Part shown: positions 12,605-21,062 of the stretch, in pieces
How positions within the stretch are numbered: the first letter of the stretch is position 1
How the letters are laid out: each line of letters opens with the position of its first letter
Source: CAZWLD01 sp964634685
Lineage (GTDB): Bacteria > Bacillota_I > Bacilli_A > Acholeplasmatales > JAEDCM01
Reading direction: 5' to 3'
NCBI GenBank assembly: GCA_964634685.1
Contig: CAZWLD010000028.1
Location: forward strand, 1-30,901
Length of the DNA: 30,901 nt
Notes under the pieces: model-generated
Told to the model about the DNA's origin: nothing
The model's database searches: none
Seen by the model: the letters and a program-made list of their open reading frames with translations, nothing else
Made by a program: the position numbers and the translations under genes

Positions 12605-14308
12605 TTAGCTCAATTTTCTTAATTCATCCAACATAGCACGACGATTATAATACTTTATCTTCCACTCATAAACTATCTTTTCCACACGCTTTGAACCGTC
12701 CTTTATCTTTTTCATTCTTTCCAACAAAGATACTAGATAGGAATAATCTTTTCGGCTATTTGAGTGAGCAGCCATCTTATTTACTTCTTCCTCATACTTA
12801 TTCAAAATCTGCTCAGGGTAATCACTTTTCAAAACATCCGCATAATCCTGTAATGCATACAATCCGGGAGATTTTAATACATATCCAAGCAATCTATCAT
12901 ATAGCTTTTCTTCCTTATATAATTTTTCAATATGGACATTCTTAGGAAGTCTCAAAAATAATTCTTCCCTCTTTACAACCCACTCTTCTTGATTATATTG
13001 TTGCTTTAATTCACGATATATTTCCAAATCTCCAGGTTTATGCTCAAGGACCAATTGCCAAAGCTGATCTATGTAGGCGCCTCTATTTCCCTGCAAAAGA
13101 TAAATTTCTTTTTTCTTCTCGCTATATTCAAAAACTAAACGACTTTTTTCCTTATCTAGCAATATCGATTCATCTAAAATTTCAAGAACACGGTCGTAAT
13201 CCTGTTTTTTATCAAAAAAACCAACAAAGAATCTTCTCACATCTGAGTTATTCCTGTATCTATTGTATAATTCTTCCATTTGCTCAACCGAAGTATTCTT
13301 CTTCTCCAATATTTCTAAATATCTGACGGCCCATTTTCCAACTTCATAATCACGACTCCATTCGTTATTTTTACACTCGGACCTTGAAATCATCTTTTCA
13401 ATAAAGGTAAGCTTTTCCTGTTCATACTCTTTTTCTTCAAATTTTTCAACAATTATTTGTTCAATATTATCTTGCAAATAATCGATAATAGAGCCATCCA
13501 AATGAGAAGTAAACCAATCATACATTTTCCTTTTTTCTTCTTTGTTTACTTTTTCAAGCAACTCTAGCCATAGCTTATATATATCATCAGCTAACATACT
13601 AGTTCCACCATCTGAATCATCGATATCAACACTACCAATTAAAACAAAAATATAATTCATTACCTCAAAGGCACTTAAATAGCTACCATTATCAATCATT
13701 CGACGTACATCTCGAATAATAATATCTTGTAATTCGGATATAAAGTCGCTTGCTTCATAATAGTCAATAAAGCGATCTCTACCCATATACCTGTTGGCTA
13801 TGTTATCCACTTGTCGAAAATAGTTTTTGACATCATTCTTTGTTATCTGTTTATTAACTGTGTTATAAAAGCGAAGGAGTAGCTTTTCATCATCAGCCAA
13901 AACATCAGTCAAAAAAGAACGAATATCCTCTTCACTAGCACTTTTAACAAGATCAGAAACGGCAGCCACTTTTTTCCTGTAGGAATCCATAGTCTCTACA
14001 TACAAAAATAAGTCTTTATTTGTTGTATTTTCTTCTGATTCCTCTTCTTGGACTTCGTTTTCCGACCATTCATAAAGTACTGCGGCCATATGCTTGCAAT
14101 TATTACCCTCTAATGCATAAGGACAAGAACACTCCATATCTATAACCTCTCCATCACATAAGGTTATCTCTACTTCATAAATATCTCTTCCCATAACATC
14201 AGCTGTAATAATATCATCTGATACTTGCATATTTACCACAGCGCCATCACAACAATAATCATATCCTCTTTCTAGAATATGTGTTTCGAACAATTCTTTC
14301 CAATTCAT
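12605..14308 (-). CDS. SWIM zinc-finger protein without a helicase domain
   Basis: The 567-residue protein has an N-terminal SWIM zinc finger: Cys60, Cys62, Cys71 and His73 in ECSCPYALEGNNCKHMAAVL. Residues 85-100 are a run of Glu and Asn (a linker), and the rest is helical and highly charged, with repeated Tyr-Lys and Glu-Lys patterns. No SNF2 helicase motifs, common in SWIM proteins of Bacillota, are present. SWIM fingers bind nucleic acid or proteins; the substrate here is unknown. It follows the orphan antitoxin gene by 56 bases and probably shares its promoter. It lies within the segment bracketed by direct repeats. Confidence 0.75.
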   Translation of the reverse strand: MNWKELFETHILERGYDYCCDGAVVNMQVSDDIITADVMGRDIYEVEITLCDGEVIDMECSCPYALEGNNCKHMAAVLYEWSENEVQEEESEENTTNKDLFLYVETMDSYRKKVAAVSDLVKSASEEDIRSFLTDVLADDEKLLLRFYNTVNKQITKNDVKNYFRQVDNIANRYMGRDRFIDYYEASDFISELQDIIIRDVRRMIDNGSYLSAFEVMNYIFVLIGSVDIDDSDGGTSMLADDIYKLWLELLEKVNKEEKRKMYDWFTSHLDGSIIDYLQDNIEQIIVEKFEEKEYEQEKLTFIEKMISRSECKNNEWSRDYEVGKWAVRYLEILEKKNTSVEQMEELYNRYRNNSDVRRFFVGFFDKKQDYDRVLEILDESILLDKEKSRLVFEYSEKKKEIYLLQGNRGAYIDQLWQLVLEHKPGDLEIYRELKQQYNQEEWVVKREELFLRLPKNVHIEKLYKEEKLYDRLLGYVLKSPGLYALQDYADVLKSDYPEQILNKYEEEVNKMAAHSNSRKDYSYLVSLLERMKKIKDGSKRVEKIVYEWKIKYYNRRAMLDELRKLS

Positions 14309-14364
14309 TCCTATAACTCCATTTCATTTTCCATTTTTACTGTAAACTATTTTTTCTTTCGATA

Positions 14365-14634
14365 TCAGCTTAATTCAATTTTTAAATCTAATGCTCTAGC
14401 TATTTTAACTAAAGTATCTAATCTCGGTATAGCATCAAAATTCTCAATTCTAGCAATCATAGGCTGTTTAATACCTGTTTTTTTAGCTAGATCTCTTTGA
14501 CTCATTTTTAAATCAATTCTTCTTTTTATTAATTTAATAATAATATCAGAAACATCATTTTGCGTATCAAAATATTTTCTTTCTTCTGATGATAAACCAA
14601 TATCTTCTAATATATCAAATTTGTTTTTTTCCAT
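14365..14634 (-). CDS. XRE-family antitoxin (orphan)
   Basis: The 89-residue protein has an N-terminal helical segment (residues about 1-35) and a helix-turn-helix at about 40-85 (LKMSQRDLAKKTGIKQPMIA, then RIENFDAIPRLDTLVKI). This size and layout match HigA-like antitoxins of RelE/Gp49-type toxins. The upstream toxin gene is decayed (14690-14762), so the antitoxin is now an orphan. GGAG lies 8 bases before the ATG. A 16-bp palindrome at 14769-14784 after an extended -10 box is a likely binding site, so it may still repress its own transcript and the SWIM gene. Confidence 0.8.
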   Translation of the reverse strand: MEKNKFDILEDIGLSSEERKYFDTQNDVSDIIIKLIKRRIDLKMSQRDLAKKTGIKQPMIARIENFDAIPRLDTLVKIARALDLKIELS

Positions 14635-14689
14635 TTAATATTCTCCTCTCCTAATGAATATTTACTAACTCTTTTTGACTAGCATTTCA

Positions 14690-14762
14690 TTAACCTTTGA
14701 AAAATACATCGATTATAAATTCACCACTAGCAGTTTTATATAATTGGAATATGCCATTCTAT
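14690..14762 (-). pseudogene. Decayed RelE/Gp49-type toxin N-terminus
   Basis: On the minus strand, 14762-14746 reads I-E-W-H-I with ATA in place of an ATG start. After a frameshift, 14743-14690 reads LYKTASGEFIIDVFFKG and stops. Gp49-like toxins often begin MEWHI-x-(F/L)YKTASGEF. The start codon is lost, the frame is broken, and the catalytic C-terminal part is missing. The intact antitoxin follows at its usual place. Confidence 0.65.
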
Positions 14763-14768
14763 TTTATG

Positions 14769-14805
14769 ATAACTTTTAAGTTATAGCTCGCATATATTAT
14801 ATCAT
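14769..14805 (-). promoter_or_regulatory. Extended -10 promoter and palindromic operator of the orphan antitoxin
   Basis: On the minus strand, TGATATAAT (14805-14797) is an extended -10 box. Directly downstream is the palindrome ATAACTT-TT-AAGTTAT (14769-14784), overlapping the predicted transcription start. This fits autorepression by the antitoxin. Confidence 0.55.
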
Positions 14806-14843
14806 CTTTTTACCAAACAACTATTATATTTTCATAAAAGCTT

Positions 14844-14870
14844 AAAAAAAAGAGAGCTTTTATACTCTCT
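14844..14870 (-). terminator. Terminator of the ABC transporter operon
   Basis: On the minus strand, AGAGAG (14870-14865) pairs with CTCTCT (14856-14851) and is followed by T-run 14851-14844. It lies just after the permease stop codon. Confidence 0.85.
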
Positions 14871-14918
14871 AATTTGATAATATTTTCTTCCATTATTCAA
14901 CACTCTTTAAGGATTCAA
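14844..14918 (-). repeat. Right copy of the direct repeat, spanning the ABC permease 3' end
   Basis: This copy includes the last codons of the permease gene, its stop codon and its terminator. It is the presumed original of the copy at 12512-12584, about 2.3 kb away in the same orientation. Confidence 0.75.
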
Positions 14919-17268
14919 CCATTTGAATCTTCTTAATTCGTAATCCTAAAAACAAATTCACAAGCAAGGAAGTAATGAAGGTTAAACCAAAGCTTAAAAC
15001 ATAGCTCAAAGGCTTAATATGATAAATGTAGGTTAAAATCTCATTTTCATTGATTGTAAGTAATAGCTTCAAAATTGGATAACCAAGGGTCAAGCCCAAG
15101 AGCGCCCCAATGGTTGTTAAAATCATCATTTCAATGACAATTGACATTAAAATTTCATGCTGGCGATAGCCTAAAACCTTTAGTGTCGCAATATCTCTTT
15201 GACGCTCATTGTAATTAAGTAACGCTAAATTGTATAAAACAACCACCGCAAGCAAAGCCGCAAAAACCTTCAAGGTTGTTGTGATCATATTAACCGTACC
15301 TAACACATCATCGGCACTCTTACGATAGCTAACACGGTCATAGCCAGAGCCAACGCCCTCGATTTCCAAAATTGCATCTAGGGTTTGATCGAAATCTAAA
15401 TCCGTTTTGATCCAAGCATTAGTTTTACCACTATAAATCTGTTTTCCGGTTTCCGTGTTGACAAATACCCCTTGTGTCATCGCCGAATCAAAAATACTGC
15501 TTACCAAAAGCTCATATTTTAAAACGCCATAGACAATCGTAACCGTATCGCCTTCCTTAAGACCAGCCAAATCCGCGATTTTTTTCGTAACGATACATCC
15601 ATCATTAACCTCTTTAGAGAAAATCAAAGAGTTTTGATTGACGATATATAGTGATGTATCACGTAAATTCTTTCCAACTGCTTTAACAGGAATCTTAGCA
15701 TATTCTTCGACATAAAGGCCTTCCATTGAAATTAATTCCTCATACGGACTTACACCACTTGTGTCATAAGATATATTAATATCATAAGGAAAATTAACAT
15801 TCATTTCAATATCAATACTGTGATTAAGAGTATTCGTAATTCCAAAGCCAGCCAAAAATAAAGCTGTTGTTCCGGTAAGACCGATAATGACCATCAAGGC
15901 TCGCGATTTTTTTTGCAAAATATTCCGTATTGCCAATTTTAAGCTCCAGGAAATATTACGCGCATTTTTACTAACACGGGAATGATTGACAATAATCTCA
16001 CCACGCATACTCATTGCAGGAACTAAATGAATTTGCTTGTAGGAAACAATAACACTCACAAGTCCGGCAATTACCATCATTCCTAAAAGGATGACAATGC
16101 TGATAGGCTCAAGCATATCAAGTCCAACCCTAGGGAGACTGTACAACAAATCATATTTAATGCCCATAATTGATGGAATCAATAACGGACCGACAATTAA
16201 TCCAATAACCCCACCGATAAAACACAACAAAACCGAAAACTTAACGTAATGGGCATAAATGGTGCGATTTTTAAGACCAATAGCCTTCATTGATCCAATC
16301 AAAATTCGTTCTCGAAAAATTAATTGACTCGTCGTTGTTAAAATTACTAATATCGATACTAAAAAGAAAATGACCGGGAAAACATAGGTTAGCTTTTGAC
16401 CTTGGATAATATCATTTTTCACTACGATTGTCGAGGGAAGGCTATCCTTATCAAACATCATCAATAAGCTATTTGATGATGACTCATAATAAGAATTAAC
16501 TTGATTTTTTAATTCTAAAACATCATCACTTTTGATGACAATTTGATTGTATACAAGCTTGCTTTGCAAAAGATTTTTAATCGTACCCGAAACCATAGCA
16601 TTATAATTTTCATCAATTTGCTCATTCAAGCTGTCGATAAGCATCTGATAATTCATACTAATCAAGCCACCATTTAATGATGATTTTTGCGTAGCCTCCG
16701 GATGATACATAATATCCTTTATTTCATATTCAAAATAAAAATCTGATCTTAAAATATTGTTTCCTTGAGGATTTAATGAGGAATCGAGCATTCCTAAAAA
16801 AGACTCATCCAAAGAAAAAGTATTAGGAATTGATACTTTAATGGTATCACCCTTATGTAAATCAAGCCTCAAGGCCGTATCGCTATCAACATAAACACCA
16901 TCGGTTAATTCATCCACAACGGGCCTGGAAATTGAAGGAACACCCTCCGTCAAATAGATTGTCATCGCCCGTGATTCGGCATAGCCAACAAGGGTCATTC
17001 TTCTTTCAACTTTTGAAACCGAATCTAATCCCTCTAAATAATTAATAACCTCACTATCAGCATTATTGGTATAGATAATTAAATCAAGCATATTGCCTTG
17101 GCTATTTAGCTTATTAACGCGCCGTTCTAAGGTTTTCCACGAAGCAGTAAGACCCGAAAACAAAGTAATTGCCAAGGCCGCAATTAAAATAACCGCTAAA
17201 AATTGTTTCCAATTTTTTTTAATTTCGCGAAAATTCTTCTTTCGTAATAAAGCATTTGTTTTTACCAT
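14893..17268 (-). CDS. FtsX/MacB-type ABC transporter permease
   Basis: The 791-residue permease has one membrane helix near the N-terminus (about 20-45, QFLAVILIAALAITLFSG), a large extracytoplasmic domain (about 50-275) and a three-helix FtsX block (about 285-410). A second helix follows near 455 with another extracytoplasmic region, and a second FtsX block lies at about 670-785. This two-block, single-chain layout is usual for Bacillota exporters of the MacB/YknZ superfamily, which act on peptides, lipids or antibiotics. The substrate is unknown. Its ATG overlaps the ATPase gene by 7 bases, so the pair forms one transporter. The 3' end is duplicated at 12512-12584. Confidence 0.88.
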   Translation of the reverse strand: MVKTNALLRKKNFREIKKNWKQFLAVILIAALAITLFSGLTASWKTLERRVNKLNSQGNMLDLIIYTNNADSEVINYLEGLDSVSKVERRMTLVGYAESRAMTIYLTEGVPSISRPVVDELTDGVYVDSDTALRLDLHKGDTIKVSIPNTFSLDESFLGMLDSSLNPQGNNILRSDFYFEYEIKDIMYHPEATQKSSLNGGLISMNYQMLIDSLNEQIDENYNAMVSGTIKNLLQSKLVYNQIVIKSDDVLELKNQVNSYYESSSNSLLMMFDKDSLPSTIVVKNDIIQGQKLTYVFPVIFFLVSILVILTTTSQLIFRERILIGSMKAIGLKNRTIYAHYVKFSVLLCFIGGVIGLIVGPLLIPSIMGIKYDLLYSLPRVGLDMLEPISIVILLGMMVIAGLVSVIVSYKQIHLVPAMSMRGEIIVNHSRVSKNARNISWSLKLAIRNILQKKSRALMVIIGLTGTTALFLAGFGITNTLNHSIDIEMNVNFPYDINISYDTSGVSPYEELISMEGLYVEEYAKIPVKAVGKNLRDTSLYIVNQNSLIFSKEVNDGCIVTKKIADLAGLKEGDTVTIVYGVLKYELLVSSIFDSAMTQGVFVNTETGKQIYSGKTNAWIKTDLDFDQTLDAILEIEGVGSGYDRVSYRKSADDVLGTVNMITTTLKVFAALLAVVVLYNLALLNYNERQRDIATLKVLGYRQHEILMSIVIEMMILTTIGALLGLTLGYPILKLLLTINENEILTYIYHIKPLSYVLSFGLTFITSLLVNLFLGLRIKKIQMVESLKSVE

Positions 17269-17960
17269 TCAATATCATCTACCTTACCCGGATTTTGAAC
17301 GATATTCTCAATAACCCTACCATCGCTCATACGAATAACACGATTTGCTAAGACACGTAAATTGGCATTGTGTGTAACAATAATTACCGTTCGATGATTT
17401 TCTTTAGCTAAATCTAACAAGGTCGACATAACAAATTTTCCGGTTTTACTATCTAAGGCTCCGGTTGGCTCATCACACAAAAGAATTTTCGGATTCTTGA
17501 CTAAAGCTCGCGCAATTGATATTCTTTGTTGCTCGCCACCTGACAATTGTGACGGAAAATTATTAGCGCGGTTTTCTAATCCTACCGCTGCTAGAGCATC
17601 TCTACTATTCATTGGATTGATCGCAACACTTTCCCCTAATTGAATATTTTCTAAAGCCGTTAAATTCGGCATCAAATTGTAAAATTGAAAAACAAAGCCG
17701 ATATCATAGCGACGAAAATCGCCTAAGCTTTTATCATTATATTGGGAAATCTCCTTTCCGTCGACAATATAAGATCCACTTGTAGCCCGATCCATACCAC
17801 CTAAAATATTTAACAAGGTACTCTTTCCGGCCCCTGAGGCTCCAAGAATGACCACAATTTCTCCCTCTTCAACCTTAAATGATACATTATCTAAAGCCTT
17901 AACAAGCGTTTCATTGCTTCCATAATTTTTACATAAATTGTTAATTTCTAAATAGCTCAT
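17262..17960 (-). CDS. MacB/LolD-type ABC transporter ATP-binding protein
   Basis: The 232-residue ATPase powers the FtsX-type permease encoded next to it. Walker A GASGAGKST is at 40-48, the Q-loop near FQF (91-93), the signature LSGGEQQR at 139-146, Walker B ILLCDEPTGALD at 159-170 and the H-loop His197. Length and motifs fit the MacB/LolD subfamily. The upstream gap contains an extended -10 box (TGATATACT, 17997-17989) and a near-palindrome at 18014-18033 where the -35 region would lie, which suggests a regulator. No sensor kinase or response regulator is encoded nearby. Confidence 0.92.
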   Translation of the reverse strand: MSYLEINNLCKNYGSNETLVKALDNVSFKVEEGEIVVILGASGAGKSTLLNILGGMDRATSGSYIVDGKEISQYNDKSLGDFRRYDIGFVFQFYNLMPNLTALENIQLGESVAINPMNSRDALAAVGLENRANNFPSQLSGGEQQRISIARALVKNPKILLCDEPTGALDSKTGKFVMSTLLDLAKENHRTVIIVTHNANLRVLANRVIRMSDGRVIENIVQNPGKVDDIEW

Positions 17961-18013
17961 TTAACAACACCCTTTCCTAACAATTACAAGTATATCACTA
18001 GAAAATTGATATT

Positions 18014-18033
18014 TTGTGTAAAACTTCACACAA
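18014..18033. promoter_or_regulatory. Palindrome upstream of the ABC transporter operon
   Basis: TTGTGT (18014-18019) and ACACAA (18028-18033) are inverted repeats separated by 8 bases, adjacent to the poor -35 region of the ABC promoter. The site may bind a TetR- or GntR-type regulator encoded elsewhere. It also lies upstream of the divergent activase gene. Confidence 0.45.
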
Positions 18034-18098
18034 TACTTTATTTAAATAAATTAGAAAACGGATACACATTTCAAAAGTCATACTTTGTCGCTTTTTAA

Positions 18099-18128
18099 TT
18101 GATTTCTAACATATTTTTATATTATAAT
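18099..18128 (+). promoter_or_regulatory. Promoter of the activase operon
   Basis: TTGATT (18099-18104) and TATAAT (18123-18128) are 18 bases apart. Transcription would start near 18135, which excludes an upstream ATG at 18134 as the start. Confidence 0.55.
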
Positions 18129-18160
18129 TAATTATGTTTAGAAATAAAAGGAGGTCTATT

Positions 18161-21058
18161 ATGCTAAAAATAGGACTAGATATAGGCTCAACAACCATCA
18201 AATGCGTTGTCTTAGATGACGATAAGATTATTTACCAAACCTATGAACGTCACTACTCACAGATTATGGAAAAGGCCTATGATTTACTAACAAAAATTAA
18301 AGAAACAGTTTCTATAGATAAAGTCGCATTATCCATTTCGGGTTCCGCGGGAATGGGACTTGCCGAGGGAATCCATATTCCCTTTGTCCAAGAAGTATAT
18401 GCCACGAGAATTGCGGCTAATAAATTAATTAATAATCCCGATTGTATCATTGAGCTTGGCGGTGAGGATGCCAAAATTCTCTTCCTTTCCGGAGGAATGG
18501 AGGTTCGAATGAACGGTTCTTGCGCTGGCGGTACCGGAGCCTTCATCGATCAAATGGCAACTCTTCTTAATATTAGCCATGCGGAAATGAATGAATTGTC
18601 CAAAAAACACGAAAAAATCTACAGCATTGCCTCACGCTGTGGTGTTTTCGCCAAATCCGATATTCAGCCTCTCTTAAATCAAGGAGCTAATAAGGCGGAT
18701 ATTTCCAAATCTATCTTCCTATCAGTTGTTAACCAAACCATCGCCGGCTTGGCTCAAGGAAGAAAAATCGAAGGAAATGTCATCTATTTAGGAGGACCAT
18801 TGACCTTCTTAAGCGAATTACGAGAAACCTTTGATGAAACCCTTTATATCAAAGGCATTTGTCCTGAAAATTCACTCTATTTTGTCGCTTTAGGTGCGGC
18901 TTTAGCTAACAATGAAATCATTTCCCTTGATGAGGTCTTAGAAAATCTCAAAAATTATAAATTCCAAGGAAATTATAATAACGTGCCTCCTCTATTCACA
19001 AATCAAGAGGAATACGAGGAATTTATCAATCGCCACCACAAAAATTGTGTTGAAAAAGGAACATTAAGCGAATACAAAGGACCTGTTAGCATTGGAATTG
19101 ATGCCGGGTCCACAACGGTAAAGGTTGCGGTAACAGACCTTGAGGGTCGACTTTTATATTCCGAATACCAAACAAATGGCGGTAACCCAATTCCAATTAT
19201 TCGCGAATTCATTATGGATTTTTATAAAAAATATCCCGACATTACGGTTCATTCCACAGCCGTAACCGGATATGGTGAGCAATTAATCAAAAGCGCCTTC
19301 AACGTTGATTTAGGGGTTGTCGAAACCGTTGCCCATTACACAGCAGCTAAAAAATTTATGCCAAATGTCGATTTCATCATTGATATTGGTGGTCAAGATA
19401 TCAAATGCTTCAAAATCAAAAATGGCGCCATCGATAATATTTTCTTAAATGAAGCCTGTTCCTCGGGATGTGGATCCTTCCTCCAAACCTTCGCCAATGC
19501 ACTTGGATATTCCATTTCTGATTTCGCCAAGCTTGGATTATTTGCCGACCGTCCGGTTGATTTAGGCTCAAGATGTACCGTCTTTATGAACTCTTCGGTC
19601 AAGCAAGCTCAAAAGGATGGAGCTTCCATTGAAAATATCAGTGCCGGCTTATCAATAAGTATCGTTAAAAATGCCCTTTATAAGGTAATTAGAGCCACCA
19701 GCAAGGAATCACTTGGCGAAAATATCGTTGTTCAAGGTGGAACCTTCTATAACGATGCCGTATTAAGAGCCTTTGAAAAGGAATTAAATTTAGAGGTTGT
19801 TCGCCCGGATATTTCCGGTATTATGGGAGCCTATGGCGCTGCTTTATATGCCATTTCCCGTGTCAAGGAAAGTAAATTAATCACAGCCAAGGAATTAGCA
19901 TCCTTCTCTCATACTGTCAGGACAGCCAACTGTGGCTTATGCAGCAATAATTGCCATTTAGCTGTCAATGATTTTGGCTTTGGCAAAAGATACATAAGCG
20001 GTAATCGTTGTGAACGACCAGTCACAAAGAAAACCACTAATACTGATTTAAATTTATATGAAATCAAAAGAAATATTTTAAGTGAATACTTTGAATATAA
20101 TAATGGACCAAGAAAAATAACCATTGGCTTCCCTATGGGATTAAATTTCTATGAGCTTTTACCATTTTGGTATAAATTCTTCACAACCCTAGGATTCAAT
20201 GTCAAAACCTCAGGCTTCTCCTCCCGTGAGCTTTATATTGATGGACAAAGCTCAATTCCATCAGATACCGTCTGTTTCCCAGCTAAGCTTATCCACGGCC
20301 ACGTTGAAAAGCTTATCAAGGAAGGAATTGACTTCATCTTCTATCCTTGCTTAAGCTATAACATTGATGAAGGCTTAGGCGATAACCATTACAATTGTCC
20401 GGTTGTGGCCTACTATCCAGAGGTCATCAAAAACAATATGGAGGATATTCAAAAAATCAAATTCTTCAATCAATATTTAGGAATCCATCGTCCAAATGAG
20501 CTTCCAAAAAAGCTCACCCCAGGATTATCCCTCTATTTTGATAATATCAGTGAAAAAGAGGTTGCCCATGCCCTTGATTTAGCTTATCAGGAATACCATT
20601 CTTATATGGAGCGAATCAGAATCGCCGGTGAGGGCATCATTCAAAAGGCCCGTCAATTAGATATGCCAATCATCGTTCTTGCCGGAAGACCATATCACGT
20701 GGACCCGGAAATCAACCATGGTATTGATAAGCTCATTTCTTCCTTGAATTGTGCGATTATCACCGAGGATGTTATTAGTAATCGGGTTTCTAAATTCAAG
20801 GTAAAGGTTTTAAATCAATGGACCTATCATTCAAGATTATATGCTGCGGCTAAATATATCGGTGATGTTGAGGATATGAATTTAATTCAGCTTGTTTCCT
20901 TTGGTTGTGGCGTTGATGCCATTACAACCGATGAGGTAAGACGAATTTTAGAGGACAAAGACAAGCTCTACACGCAAATCAAAATCGATGAAATTACAAA
21001 TTTAGGTGCTGTCAAGATACGTATTCGTAGTATGCTTGCGGCCATCGGAAGGGAGTAA
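18161..21058 (+). CDS. Dual-domain acyl-CoA dehydratase activase (BcrAD/BadFG family) with DUF2229-like C-terminus
   Basis: This 965-residue protein belongs to the ATP-dependent [4Fe-4S] activators of 2-hydroxyacyl-CoA dehydratases and benzoyl-CoA reductases. Two ASKHA ATPase domains are visible: 1-260 (DIGSTTIK; cluster Cys121 in GSCAGGTGAF and Cys160 in SRCGVF) and 308-570 (DAGSTTVKVAV; Cys433 in EACSSGCGSF and Cys472 in GSRCTVF). A linker holds four more cysteines (591, 594, 598, 617) and the C-terminal half resembles DUF2229. AAAGGAGG lies 8 bases before ATG 18161. A frame from 18134 would begin before the transcript. The HgdB-like partner starts 4 bases later, and both are probably one enzyme; the substrate is unknown. 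Confidence 0.85.
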   Translation: MLKIGLDIGSTTIKCVVLDDDKIIYQTYERHYSQIMEKAYDLLTKIKETVSIDKVALSISGSAGMGLAEGIHIPFVQEVYATRIAANKLINNPDCIIELGGEDAKILFLSGGMEVRMNGSCAGGTGAFIDQMATLLNISHAEMNELSKKHEKIYSIASRCGVFAKSDIQPLLNQGANKADISKSIFLSVVNQTIAGLAQGRKIEGNVIYLGGPLTFLSELRETFDETLYIKGICPENSLYFVALGAALANNEIISLDEVLENLKNYKFQGNYNNVPPLFTNQEEYEEFINRHHKNCVEKGTLSEYKGPVSIGIDAGSTTVKVAVTDLEGRLLYSEYQTNGGNPIPIIREFIMDFYKKYPDITVHSTAVTGYGEQLIKSAFNVDLGVVETVAHYTAAKKFMPNVDFIIDIGGQDIKCFKIKNGAIDNIFLNEACSSGCGSFLQTFANALGYSISDFAKLGLFADRPVDLGSRCTVFMNSSVKQAQKDGASIENISAGLSISIVKNALYKVIRATSKESLGENIVVQGGTFYNDAVLRAFEKELNLEVVRPDISGIMGAYGAALYAISRVKESKLITAKELASFSHTVRTANCGLCSNNCHLAVNDFGFGKRYISGNRCERPVTKKTTNTDLNLYEIKRNILSEYFEYNNGPRKITIGFPMGLNFYELLPFWYKFFTTLGFNVKTSGFSSRELYIDGQSSIPSDTVCFPAKLIHGHVEKLIKEGIDFIFYPCLSYNIDEGLGDNHYNCPVVAYYPEVIKNNMEDIQKIKFFNQYLGIHRPNELPKKLTPGLSLYFDNISEKEVAHALDLAYQEYHSYMERIRIAGEGIIQKARQLDMPIIVLAGRPYHVDPEINHGIDKLISSLNCAIITEDVISNRVSKFKVKVLNQWTYHSRLYAAAKYIGDVEDMNLIQLVSFGCGVDAITTDEVRRILEDKDKLYTQIKIDEITNLGAVKIRIRSMLAAIGRE

Positions 21059-21062
21059 AATT

